NCBI RefSeq assembly: GCF_026738875.1
Contig: NZ_JAPQFJ010000003.1
Span: 124,001 to 188,000 of the forward strand
Length of the DNA stretch: 64,000 nucleotides
Direction of reading: 5' to 3'
Origin: Clostridium brassicae
GTDB lineage: Bacteria; Bacillota; Clostridia; Clostridiales; Clostridiaceae
A program made the position numbers and the translations under genes. Shown in pieces: positions 55,909 to 63,232 of the stretch. Below the pieces are notes generated by a model, which did not search any database, was not told where the DNA came from, and saw nothing but the letters and a program-made list of their open reading frames with translations. The stretch's first letter is position 1. Each line of letters starts with the position of its first letter.

Positions 55909-56088
55909 ATGAAAGAATATAATTTAAGCATAACAGAAGCTTTATATAATCTAATAAATTCTAAAGTTAAATATATAGAAAAACAGGATGGAAATAAGTA
56001 TAAATTATTGGATGGTGTGCTTGTAAGCACGCATGGATATATACCAGCGATTATTGACATTACTGATAGGTGGAGGTTGATTAGGTGA
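55909..56088 (+). CDS. Small phage protein (59 residues)
   Basis: The 59-residue product (MKEYNLSITEALYNLI) starts at ATG behind AAGGAGG and overlaps the nuclease gene by four bases (GTGA). Its beginning resembles the 126-residue protein upstream. No family is recognised. Confidence 0.7.
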   Translation: MKEYNLSITEALYNLINSKVKYIEKQDGNKYKLLDGVLVSTHGYIPAIIDITDRWRLIR

Positions 56089-56417
56089 GTATAAATAGCA
56101 AGCAAAAAGGAAAGCGTGGAGAATTAGAGTTTTGCAGTAAGATGAAAGAATACGGATATAACGTTCGTAGGTCTGTTCAATATAATGGTTCAACTACAGA
56201 AGGTCAAGCAGATGTAATTGGATTAGATAAAATTCATTGTGAAATTAAGCGAGTAGAAAAGCTTAATATATATAATGCTATATCACAAGCTAAAGCGGAT
56301 CACAAGGAAGGAGAGTTGCCAACGGTATTCCACAGGAAAAATAATTGTGAATGGCTGGTAACTATGACTTTAGAAGATTGGATTAAACTATATAAAAGTT
56401 ATGAGGGGGATAAATAA
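56085..56417 (+). CDS. PDDEXK-fold nuclease, Holliday-junction-resolvase-like
   Basis: The 110-residue protein has a conserved Glu in GKRGELEF, then ADVIGLDKIHCEIKRVE (Asp and E-x-K), the PDDEXK catalytic layout with a basic NVRRSVQ patch. Phage proteins of this type resolve recombination junctions. It starts at GTG, coupled to the previous gene, and is followed directly by thyX. Confidence 0.8.
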   Translation: MSINSKQKGKRGELEFCSKMKEYGYNVRRSVQYNGSTTEGQADVIGLDKIHCEIKRVEKLNIYNAISQAKADHKEGELPTVFHRKNNCEWLVTMTLEDWIKLYKSYEGDK

Positions 56418-57968
56418 ATGGAAGTTAAAATATTAACATATACACAAGAACCAGTAGAAACTATATATAGGGCATATAAACAATGTTATGCGCCTGGAAC
56501 TGCTACGGAAATTAAAATACCTTCATATGAAGAAATGGCAGAATTTATTGAAAAATGGGGAGAAAAAGGGCATTTATCGCCTTGGGAACATGTTAGTTTT
56601 ACATTTAGTGTAGAAGGAGTTAGCAGAGCATTAACACATCAACTTGTAAGACATAGAATCGCTTCATATAATCAGCAAAGTCAAAGATATCAATCGTGTT
56701 TTGGTAAATCATTAATGCCTATGCCACTACCAGAGGGTAAAAAAAGAAATGGACATTGCAAATTTACAATAAGCCAAGAAAAGTTTATAGCTAAACAATA
56801 TGAAAAGGGGTTAAGTTCAAGTAAAATAGCTGATTTATATAAAATGAACAGAGGAACTGTGCTTGATATAGTTAAAATTTATTCAAAAACAAGAACACAA
56901 AAAGAAAGTAAATTCATCAAAGAAAATTTTTTTGAAAAAATTGATAGCCATTTAAAAGCAAAAACACTTGGATTTGTATATAGTGATGGAAACATTAGTG
57001 TTAAGAAAAATGGTGATTTAATATTATCAATTGAACAGTTAGAAGATGAATATATGATGTTATATAATATTGTAAATACAATTAAAGAAGATGGAAAAGT
57101 GATCAAAAGTGGTCATGAGAATACAATAAGAATTTCAATACAAAACAATAAAATTTGTAATGATTTAATTAAATATGGAATTGTACCACGAAAAGCAAAA
57201 ATCATAAATATGGATAAGGTTTTAAAAAATATAGATAATCAATTTTTAAAATCTTTCATATTAGGAGTTTTTGAGGGAGATGGTCATTTAAGCACCAGTA
57301 AAAATGGAACAAACCTAAATATAACAGGTACTTATGAAACTTGCAAAACTATTCAAGATATCATTTGTGACGAATTATCAGTAAAAAGAAATAAAATTTC
57401 AAAATCAACTAAAGGTGAAAAAACATATATACTTAGTTTTACAACAAAAGAACAAGTTATAGCTATACTCAAATGGATATATAGCGAAGCAAAAGCTGAA
57501 TATTGTCATGTTAAAAAACTAAAAAAAGTTTTAGAATTAGTTCCGGAGCTGAAAGAAAAATTTGATAAACAATTTATTAAATATATTGAAAAGGAATTTA
57601 ATTGCAATACCCCACAATCAATAGTTGATAATAAATTAGCGCTAGGTGTATATGTAAGAAGTTTATCAAATATAAAAGAAACATATTCAAAGTTACAATT
57701 TTTATTAGCAAAATCGGGACATTGGGGGCAAAGAGCAAATGAAGATGCTAGAAGTATAATACCAAATGCTTTTTTATCTAATATAGTTGTTACTATGAAT
57801 TTAAGAGCGTTTAGACACTTCTACGAAGAAAGAAGTTGTTTTCACGCACAGGCAGAAATAAGGGAACTAGCAAACAGAATGATGGATTTAGTTAAAGAAA
57901 TAGTACCTTTTGCAGATTACAAAGCTAAGAAGTGCGGAATAATTTGCTCTGAGTGTACTAGTAAATGA
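56418..57968 (+). CDS. thyX: Flavin-dependent thymidylate synthase with in-frame LAGLIDADG insertion
   Basis: Residues 1-91 are the first half of ThyX, ending in [14 protein letters not shown] (the dUMP/FAD motif). From about residue 390 the second half resumes ([15 protein letters not shown], then [18 protein letters not shown]). Without the insert ThyX would be about 218 residues, a normal length. The insert of about 298 residues carries an HTH (123-150) and two LAGLIDADG motifs (183-191 GFVYSDG, 281-289 VFEGDG). No intein N- or C-terminal splicing block is visible, and there is no room for an intron core. Confidence 0.9.
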   Translation: MEVKILTYTQEPVETIYRAYKQCYAPGTATEIKIPSYEEMAEFIEKWGEKGHLSPWEHVSFTFSVEGVSRALTHQLVRHRIASYNQQSQRYQSCFGKSLMPMPLPEGKKRNGHCKFTISQEKFIAKQYEKGLSSSKIADLYKMNRGTVLDIVKIYSKTRTQKESKFIKENFFEKIDSHLKAKTLGFVYSDGNISVKKNGDLILSIEQLEDEYMMLYNIVNTIKEDGKVIKSGHENTIRISIQNNKICNDLIKYGIVPRKAKIINMDKVLKNIDNQFLKSFILGVFEGDGHLSTSKNGTNLNITGTYETCKTIQDIICDELSVKRNKISKSTKGEKTYILSFTTKEQVIAILKWIYSEAKAEYCHVKKLKKVLELVPELKEKFDKQFIKYIEKEFNCNTPQSIVDNKLALGVYVRSLSNIKETYSKLQFLLAKSGHWGQRANEDARSIIPNAFLSNIVVTMNLRAFRHFYEERSCFHAQAEIRELANRMMDLVKEIVPFADYKAKKCGIICSECTSK

Positions 57969-58141
57969 TTAAAAACGGTAATAAAGTAATATGTCCTTAT
58001 AATCTATTAGGCACTGTAGAGGGATTTTTAAGTAAAGATACAGTATATGTAAATGTGGAAATAACGCGATACAAAGGAAAGAAGAAACTTACAAAAATCC
58101 AAAAACATATTTATGATATAGATGATTTAATAGAGTGCTGA
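57965..58141 (+). CDS. Small phage protein (58 residues)
   Basis: The ATG overlaps the thyX stop (ATGA). The 58-residue product has a beta-rich fold ([25 protein letters not shown]), and its last codons lie in a terminator stem. No family is recognised. Confidence 0.7.
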   Translation: MIKNGNKVICPYNLLGTVEGFLSKDTVYVNVEITRYKGKKKLTKIQKHIYDIDDLIEC

Positions 58142-58156
58142 AAAGCGCTCTTTTTG
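58132..58156 (+). terminator. Terminator of the early operon
   Basis: AGAGTGCT (58132-58139) and AGCGCTCT (58144-58151) pair with one G-U and are followed by a T run. The arm includes the stop codon of the previous gene. Confidence 0.8.
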
Positions 58157-58162
58157 TTTATT

Positions 58163-58171
58163 TGATATAAT
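58163..58171 (+). promoter_or_regulatory. Extended -10 promoter of the leader RNA
   Basis: TGATATAAT is an extended -10 box. No good -35 is seen because a terminator lies just upstream. Transcription would begin at about 58178. Confidence 0.55.
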
Positions 58172-58177
58172 TAATTA

Positions 58178-58290
58178 AGAGGATAGTTCTGTCTAGCTAA
58201 CAGGATAAAACAGGTTTACTCCGAGCCTGTTCCTCGTTTAATAATCGGAGAAGAATATCGGAGTCACAATTTTGTGGCTCTTTTTTATTT
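58178..58290 (+). promoter_or_regulatory. Leader RNA with competing helices and a terminator
   Basis: ACAGG (58210-58214) pairs with CCTGT (58226-58230), burying CTCCGA (58219-58224). CTCCGA can instead pair with TCGGAG at 58245-58250 or with TCGGAG at 58258-58263. The second copy overlaps the 5' arm of the terminator, so pairing there would open the terminator. ACAGG also occurs at 58200-58204. The layout is that of an attenuator or riboswitch. Confidence 0.6.
58261..58286 (+). terminator. Terminator inside the leader
   Basis: GAGTCACAA and TTGTGGCTC pair over nine bases and six T residues follow. It lies before the ribosome site of the spike cassette. Confidence 0.85.
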
Positions 58291-58308
58291 ATATGGAGGT
58301 GTAAAATT

Positions 58309-58608
58309 ATGGCAAATGCAAGTATAAACAAAGTTGATGTAAATAATCCTAGAGTTATAAATCTTGTTGCTAATGCAGAATTAACAGTTAAATTTAGCAA
58401 AAATATTCAATCAGTTAGCATAGTTAATTTAAGTAATAATGCTATATTCTGTAGAAATGATGGAGAACTAGCTACTACTGAAAATGTTAACTGCATTAAG
58501 TTAGATGCAAGTTTTAAAGGATTTGATTTATATTCAAGTACATTTTTTAATGAAATATCTTTTATTAGTTCAGTAAATTCACAAATTCAATTATTAAACA
58601 TAAGGTAG
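58309..58608 (+). CDS. Small phage structural-type protein (99 residues)
   Basis: The 99-residue product is beta-rich (RVINLVANAELTVKF, SVSIVNLSNNAIFC) and behind GGAGGTG. It precedes the beta-helix gene by eight bases, so it may be a trimeric head-fibre or base part for the spike. This is an inference from position and composition. Confidence 0.55.
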   Translation: MANASINKVDVNNPRVINLVANAELTVKFSKNIQSVSIVNLSNNAIFCRNDGELATTENVNCIKLDASFKGFDLYSSTFFNEISFISSVNSQIQLLNIR

Positions 58609-58616
58609 GTGATAGT

Positions 58617-59948
58617 ATGGCATTATATTTTTCTAATACTCCTAATTTAACAAATGTGAAAGAAAATGAATTAATGTATAAAGATACAAATGGAGATTTA
58701 AAAGGTACAGGAGTATTCGTACAAGATAATATGATTGTGTCCACTAAAGACTTAGAAATTCCACCTAATACTTTGCATTTAGGTGACAATATCGAACTTC
58801 ATGAGAATGGTGGATTTATAGAAAATACTACTAATACACTAAATAAACGATATTTGTTGTTAGATTATGAGAATAGTAATGCAGGCACATCTAAGCCTAT
58901 TTATTATCCAAGAGAGGAACTCGAAACCAATGTAGTTATACAGAGCGATAACGGTACAATAATGAATAATGTAAGTGAAATAGATATTACACCAACACAA
59001 GATGAAGAAATAAGCAGAGTGTATTTTGACTTAGTTGGACCAGTTACAAACTTTAAAATTAAACTAGAGGTTAATGGAAAAGATGTAGCATATTATCCAA
59101 GTAAAAATGCATGGAATGACAATACTGTAGCAGGATATAATCGCAATAATGGTGTAGCAAGTATAGACCTGGACCCTCACTTTTCATTTTTAACAGCTTA
59201 TAATATAAAAATCCACATTAAGGCCGATAACGATATAACCCTAAACGGGAATGGCACAATACCTTACCTTGCAGTAGATAGACAAAAAATAAGTAAATTA
59301 GAAGTTGTAACAGAGGAACAGCAATTACTTTCTAATACTCACTATGTCAATCAAGGTAAAAACGATATACAAGATGCTATAAATTCATCATCATACAGAG
59401 ATATAATATATGTTGCGCAAGGTTTATATGATGGATTAGACGTAAATATAAACAATAAAAATGAATTAGCAATAGTATGTCCTTTAGTAGCTGGCGCACC
59501 TTCTACACAAATAAACAACAGGGCATTAAATATAACTAATTCTTTAAGGATAAAAATGGGCAACTTAAGAGTAGAGAAACTAACTACTATTAGCGGAGGA
59601 ACTGGCCGACATTATTTTAATAACATGAATTTTCTAGGGGGACTAACAATTGGCAATGAAAGTAATTTTATAATATTGCAAGAGTGTGAGTTCGCTGGAA
59701 CTGTTACAATAAATGCAGATTTTGCAGGGATTTTATACTGTATTAACTGTAATTTTGCAGGAACAAATATAATTAATAATTCAACTCCGCAACAAGTTAT
59801 AATTACACAATGCACTAATTTGCCGCTAACTCTTAGTAATGTATACCTAGGTGGCCTAAATTCTTTTACTAACATGGCAAGCAGATTAGATGTATCGTCA
59901 ATATATATAAACGGTGTTAATATAAATGATATATTTCAAGTTAAATAA
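58617..59948 (+). CDS. Beta-helix phage spike/fibre-like protein
   Basis: The 443-residue protein has an N-terminal adapter (about 1-110) and a beta-sandwich-like domain (115-220). A parallel beta-helix with pectate-lyase-like rungs follows from about 235 (YVNQGKNDIQDAINS, YRDIIYVAQGLYDG, then repeated N-rich turns). Such proteins bind or cut surface sugars. No catalytic residue set stands out. It lies far from the tail genes, between replication and packaging. Confidence 0.7.
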   Translation: MALYFSNTPNLTNVKENELMYKDTNGDLKGTGVFVQDNMIVSTKDLEIPPNTLHLGDNIELHENGGFIENTTNTLNKRYLLLDYENSNAGTSKPIYYPREELETNVVIQSDNGTIMNNVSEIDITPTQDEEISRVYFDLVGPVTNFKIKLEVNGKDVAYYPSKNAWNDNTVAGYNRNNGVASIDLDPHFSFLTAYNIKIHIKADNDITLNGNGTIPYLAVDRQKISKLEVVTEEQQLLSNTHYVNQGKNDIQDAINSSSYRDIIYVAQGLYDGLDVNINNKNELAIVCPLVAGAPSTQINNRALNITNSLRIKMGNLRVEKLTTISGGTGRHYFNNMNFLGGLTIGNESNFIILQECEFAGTVTINADFAGILYCINCNFAGTNIINNSTPQQVIITQCTNLPLTLSNVYLGGLNSFTNMASRLDVSSIYINGVNINDIFQVK

Positions 59949-59951
59949 TAG

Positions 59952-59976
59952 GCTAGGGGTTTTCCTCTAGCGTTTT
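59952..59976 (+). terminator. Terminator after the spike gene
   Basis: GCTAGGGG (59952-59959) pairs with CCTCTAGC (59964-59971) with one G-U, followed by a T run. Confidence 0.8.
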
Positions 59977-60010
59977 TATTTGATAAAGTAAAATAAATTA
60001 AAAAACACTA

Positions 60011-60039
60011 TTGACTTACTTTTAAAAGTACGTTATAAT
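60011..60039 (+). promoter_or_regulatory. Promoter of the 150-residue/AbrB pair
   Basis: TTGACT (60011-60016) and TATAAT (60034-60039) are spaced by 17 bases. This near-consensus promoter would be active in the lysogen unless blocked. Confidence 0.8.
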
Positions 60040-60070
60040 GTAATTAAAGATAGACAAGGAGGTAAGATAA

Positions 60071-60523
60071 ATGAAATTCAATAAAGAGATTATAAAGAAA
60101 GCACATGAAATGACAAAGGAAATTAAAAATCAATATGCAGACGTAGACTATAAAACTCAATTTGGATTATGTTTATCTTATCTTCTAAAAAATGAGGAGG
60201 ATATGAAAATGGTAGAATTGAAAGGAACTGAAAAACAAATAAAATGGGCAGAAAAAATAAGAGAAACAATGATAAAGCACATAGATTTTTACAAATCTAA
60301 TTTCAATAGTGCTGGAGCTCTTAAAAAAAATTATTTCTTTGATTTCAAAGAAGAAATAATGAGTTTTATGGGAAAGGAAAAAATTAATACAACAGAAGCA
60401 ACAGAATCGTTAAACAACATAATAGATACTGCATGGGACAATCTTACGAAAGAAACATCTTCTAAATTTTTTATAGAACATAGAGAAGAGACAACTGTAG
60501 AATTAATAAAAAAATTTTTATAG
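60071..60523 (+). CDS. Hypothetical phage protein (150 residues)
   Basis: This all-helical 150-residue product has MKFNKEIIKKAHEMTKEIK at the N-terminus and the segment LKGTEKQIKWAEKIRETM, seen in several phage and plasmid proteins of unknown function. It has its own promoter and is followed by an AbrB-like gene after eight bases. The two could be expressed in the lysogen. Confidence 0.65.
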   Translation: MKFNKEIIKKAHEMTKEIKNQYADVDYKTQFGLCLSYLLKNEEDMKMVELKGTEKQIKWAEKIRETMIKHIDFYKSNFNSAGALKKNYFFDFKEEIMSFMGKEKINTTEATESLNNIIDTAWDNLTKETSSKFFIEHREETTVELIKKFL

Positions 60524-60531
60524 GAGGAAGT

Positions 60532-60705
60532 ATGGCTAAAATAACCTTTAACAAAAGTGGGAGCGGTAGCATAACTGGCAGATTAAATATACCTATGGCG
60601 TTATTAAAATCTATAGGAATTACAGAAGAAGAGAGGGAAGTAGAATTATATATTAGAGATAATAAATTAATTGTAGAAAAGATAATAAAAAAAGAACCAA
60701 TATAA
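60532..60705 (+). CDS. AbrB/MazE-like swapped-hairpin DNA-binding protein
   Basis: The 57-residue protein fits the AbrB/MazE fold: KSGSGSITGRLNIPMALLKS, then EVELYIRDNKLIVEKI. Such proteins are small transcription factors or antitoxins. It starts behind TAGGAGGAAG, eight bases after the 150-residue gene. A toxin-antitoxin role is possible but nothing in the first gene shows a toxin motif. Confidence 0.72.
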   Translation: MAKITFNKSGSGSITGRLNIPMALLKSIGITEEEREVELYIRDNKLIVEKIIKKEPI

Positions 60706-60719
60706 AATCAGTTCTTTTT
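60689..60719 (+). terminator. Terminator of the AbrB pair
   Basis: AAAAAGAAC and GTTCTTTTT pair over nine bases across the end of the AbrB-like gene. Confidence 0.6.
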
Positions 60720-60800
60720 AACAACACATCTCATGTTACGGTTCAATTGAATTTTATCAAAATAATAAAAAACATATATTTAAATACATCATGTGTTGTT
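60720..60800. repeat. Inverted repeat with a long loop
   Basis: AACAACACAT (60720-60729) and ATGTGTTGTT (60791-60800) are perfect 10-base arms around 61 bases. It lies between the AbrB pair and terS. It could be a protein-binding or recombination site; I see no gene inside. Confidence 0.45.
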
Positions 60801-60844
60801 TGATAATAAATACAATATAACATAAAATTGTATAATTGTAAAGT

Positions 60845-60880
60845 ACAAGACTAGGTTTCTGCGCTTAGTCTTGTTTTTTG
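60845..60880 (+). terminator. Terminator before terS
   Basis: ACAAGACTA (60845-60853) pairs with TAGTCTTGT (60866-60874), followed by T residues. Confidence 0.75.
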
Positions 60881-60887
60881 TTATAAT
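60879..60887 (+). promoter_or_regulatory. Extended -10 box before terS
   Basis: TGTTATAAT lies just after a terminator and about 25 bases before the terS start. No clear -35 is seen, so it may need an activator or the phage sigma factor. It is the likely late promoter. Confidence 0.5.
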
Positions 60888-60912
60888 ATAAGTAAGTATT
60901 GGAGGTGATGTA

Positions 60913-61308
60913 ATGCCAAAACCAAAATTTAATGTTAATGATATAATAGAAAAATTAAACATTTTTATAGATGAAAATGAAGAACCATTAATACAAGAAT
61001 TTTGCTTGCAATATGGCATAAGTAGATCAAGATTTTATGATTATGCAGCAGAAAATAAGCAATTGTCGGACACTATTCAAAAAGCAATTGATAAACAAGA
61101 AATATTTTTAATAAAAAATACTGAACGAGGTAAGCTTAATCCGACTTTTGTCATTTTTAGATTAAAGCAAAAATGTTTTGGATGGAAAGATAAACAAGAA
61201 ATAGATCAGACAGTTAATGCGGAAGTTGTAACACTTACTCAAGATCAAAAAGAAAAGAAACTAAAAGAATTAAAAGAAAGGTTGAACGATATATATGACA
61301 AAGATTAG
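60913..61308 (+). CDS. terS: Terminase small subunit
   Basis: The 131-residue protein has an N-terminal HTH (EFCLQYGISRSRFYDYA) and a helical oligomerisation region (TIQKAIDKQEIFLIKN). FRLKQKCFGWKDKQEI is typical of small terminases. It recognises the packaging site and guides the large subunit. The start overlaps no gene and its end overlaps terL by 14 bases. Confidence 0.85.
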   Translation: MPKPKFNVNDIIEKLNIFIDENEEPLIQEFCLQYGISRSRFYDYAAENKQLSDTIQKAIDKQEIFLIKNTERGKLNPTFVIFRLKQKCFGWKDKQEIDQTVNAEVVTLTQDQKEKKLKELKERLNDIYDKD

Positions 61309-62821
61309 TTTAACCGATAAAGAACTAATAGAATATGAAAAAATGGTGGAGGAACTTGAAAAACAGAAATGTGAAAAGAACCTTCACTTTTTTTTAAAGA
61401 AAGCATGGCATTGCATAGAGCCAGCTGTAGATTTTACAGACAATTGGCACATAGGGGCTATTTGTGAATATCTTCAAGCGGTTACAGATGGACAAATAAA
61501 AAGATTACTTATAAATATGCCGCCAAGAAATTTAAAGTCTGTTACAGCTACGGTAATGTATCCATGTTGGACGTGGATTAATAACCCATATAAAAGATTT
61601 ATTTCTATTTCGTACGCTGATGAATTAAGTAAAAGACATAACATGGACAGAAGAACAATAATAGAAAGTAACTGGTATCAAAATAACTGGTCGAATAATT
61701 TTACGCTTAAAGATGATTTAAATACACAAAGAAGATTTGCAAATAATAAAGAAGGGTTTATGTTTTCAACCTCTATAAATGGTAAGTTAACTGGTGATGG
61801 TGGAGATATAATAATATTAGATGATCCACATAACCCCAAACAAGCTGAATCCGACGCTGAAAGGCAACAGGCTTTATCTTTTTTCACGCAGACATTACCC
61901 TCTCGTCTAAATGATAAGAAAAACGGAGCAATTATAGTTATAATGCAGAGACTACATGAGGAAGATATAAGCGGTTATATACTTAATAAAGACTTAGGAT
62001 ATACACATTTGTGTTTGCCAGCAGAAGCAGAAGAAAAAATGATTATACAATTACCTATAAGTAAAAAAGAAATAGTAAGAGAAAAAGGCGACATATTAAA
62101 CCCCAAAAGAGAAGATAAAGAAGAGTTAGAACAACTAAAAAAAGATATGGGTAGCTATGCTTACAGTGGTCAATATCAGCAAGACCCAGTTCCAGCAGGG
62201 GGAGGAATGTTTAAAAAATGGTGGTGGAAATATTGGAAGCCTAAAGGAATGGAGTTACCACCAGTAAGAGTTAAAAACGAGAAAGGCGAGTACATTTTAA
62301 TAAATGCAGTAGATTTGCCAGAAAAATTTGACGAACAGGCTCAAAGTTGGGATATGTCTTTTAAAAATAATAAAGATAATGACTATGTAGCTGGTGGTGT
62401 TTGGAATAAAAAAGGTGCAAATAGATATATGATAGATTTAGTAAAAGAAAGGATGGAATTTACTGAAAGCTTAGAAGCTATTAGAAAACTCACAATTCAA
62501 TATCCAAATGCAAGAAGAAAGCTTGTGGAAGATAAGGCAAATGGTCCTGCAGTTATATCTATGCTTAAAAATGAAATAAGTGGACTAATACCAATTAATC
62601 CTGGTGCAGATAGTAAAGAAGCTAGGGCGTTCGCTGTTACTCCTGTAATAGAAAGTGGTAATGTGTATTTACCACATCCAATGATTGCTCCATGGGTAGA
62701 TGAATTTATAAACAATTGTGCTAAGTTCCCTAAAGTTTCACATGATGACGATATAGACCAAATGACACAGATACTTAACTATTGGGCAGCAGAAACAAAG
62801 ATAAGAATAGCAATTTGTTAA
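61295..62821 (+). CDS. terL: Terminase large subunit
   Basis: The 508-residue protein has the packaging ATPase: NMPPRNLKSVTATV (residues 74-87) as Walker A, IIILDDPHNPKQAESD as Walker B, and a coupling MQRLHEEDISGY motif. The nuclease domain begins near residue 350 (SWDMSFKNNKDNDYVAGGVW) and later has DDDIDQMTQIL. It translocates and cuts phage DNA. It places the phage in the tailed class, with head genes expected further right. Confidence 0.93.
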   Translation: MTKISLTDKELIEYEKMVEELEKQKCEKNLHFFLKKAWHCIEPAVDFTDNWHIGAICEYLQAVTDGQIKRLLINMPPRNLKSVTATVMYPCWTWINNPYKRFISISYADELSKRHNMDRRTIIESNWYQNNWSNNFTLKDDLNTQRRFANNKEGFMFSTSINGKLTGDGGDIIILDDPHNPKQAESDAERQQALSFFTQTLPSRLNDKKNGAIIVIMQRLHEEDISGYILNKDLGYTHLCLPAEAEEKMIIQLPISKKEIVREKGDILNPKREDKEELEQLKKDMGSYAYSGQYQQDPVPAGGGMFKKWWWKYWKPKGMELPPVRVKNEKGEYILINAVDLPEKFDEQAQSWDMSFKNNKDNDYVAGGVWNKKGANRYMIDLVKERMEFTESLEAIRKLTIQYPNARRKLVEDKANGPAVISMLKNEISGLIPINPGADSKEARAFAVTPVIESGNVYLPHPMIAPWVDEFINNCAKFPKVSHDDDIDQMTQILNYWAAETKIRIAIC

Positions 62822-62822
62822 C

Positions 62823-62846
62823 TTCGCTAAACGTGTATTTAGCGAA
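62823..62846. repeat. Perfect hairpin after terL
   Basis: TTCGCTAAA and TTTAGCGAA form a nine-base stem with a six-base loop one base after the terL stop. No T run follows, so it may be an RNA processing or stability structure. The stretch 62822-63232 (411 bases) holds no gene; it carries this hairpin, motif copies 7-8, a promoter and an sRNA candidate. Confidence 0.6.
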
Positions 62847-62975
62847 TACATATATATAAGGCTCATATATCGATTTTAAGGCGTGCAAATATAAATGCAT
62901 ATAATTATACCTAAAATTATTTTAACCGCTTTAAATAAGCTTTAAAATGTAATAAATTCAAAACAAACATGTACT

Positions 62976-62996
62976 CTTGTACGATATAAATTATTT
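62976..62996 (+). promoter_or_regulatory. Dispersed prophage motif, copy 7
   Basis: CTTGTACGATATAAATTATT matches the motif core with A for G at the centre, 33 bases before a consensus promoter. Confidence 0.7.
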
Positions 62997-63010
62997 TTAC
63001 GATATAAGTT
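62995..63010 (+). promoter_or_regulatory. Dispersed prophage motif, copy 8 (partial)
   Basis: TTTTTACGATATAAGTT matches the motif core and runs into the -35 box of the downstream promoter. Confidence 0.5.
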
Positions 63011-63037
63011 GACAAATAAGTTACGTAGTATTATAAT
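63009..63037 (+). promoter_or_regulatory. Consensus promoter in the post-terL gap
   Basis: TTGACA (63009-63014), 17 bases, TATAAT (63032-63037). This is a perfect vegetative promoter overlapped by motif copy 8. Confidence 0.85.
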
Positions 63038-63043
63038 AAATAT

Positions 63044-63190
63044 ATAAAATAAATGATAAAAGTGCCTAATATTTATTTTATGAAGTAAGACCTAATTCAT
63101 ATTGCGTACGAATGTGGATTAGGCTTTCAGAAAACATATAAGCATAACGATTCTATTGCATAATACACTCTATTAATTTAGAGTGTTTAC
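63044..63190 (+). ncRNA. Candidate phage small RNA
   Basis: Between a perfect promoter and a terminator (ACACTCTA 63165-63172 with TAGAGTGT 63179-63186) lie about 140 bases with no coding frame. They contain a 13-base hairpin (63091-63103 with 63111-63123, two or three G-U pairs). The arrangement is that of a small RNA gene or structured leader of the YopX genes. Confidence 0.5.
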
Positions 63191-63196
63191 TTTTAA
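63165..63196 (+). terminator. Terminator of the candidate small RNA
   Basis: An eight-base perfect stem with a six-base loop is followed by TTACTTTT. Confidence 0.6.
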
Positions 63197-63216
63197 ATTT
63201 GAATATAATTATAATT
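63188..63216 (+). promoter_or_regulatory. Promoter before the YopX genes
   Basis: A weak -35 (TTACTT) lies 17 bases before TATAAT, about 20 bases ahead of the first YopX start. It would let the genes be read separately from the small RNA. Confidence 0.5.
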
Positions 63217-63232
63217 ATAAGGAGGGAAAGCA

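Noticed and set aside
56690-57585. Group I intron with an open frame
   Set aside because: I could not place a 5' U and 3' G pair that keeps ThyX in frame at the expected spacing, and almost all of the insert is needed for the endonuclease.
56418-57968. Calling the thyX insert a standard intein
   Set aside because: An N in front of C (EFN/CN) near residue 395 resembles an intein end, but no block A, B or F is visible, only about 25 residues precede the HTH, and cutting there would leave ThyX too short.
60071-60705. Confident toxin-antitoxin call
   Set aside because: Only the AbrB-like half fits. The 150-residue protein has no toxin motif, so it is kept as hypothetical.
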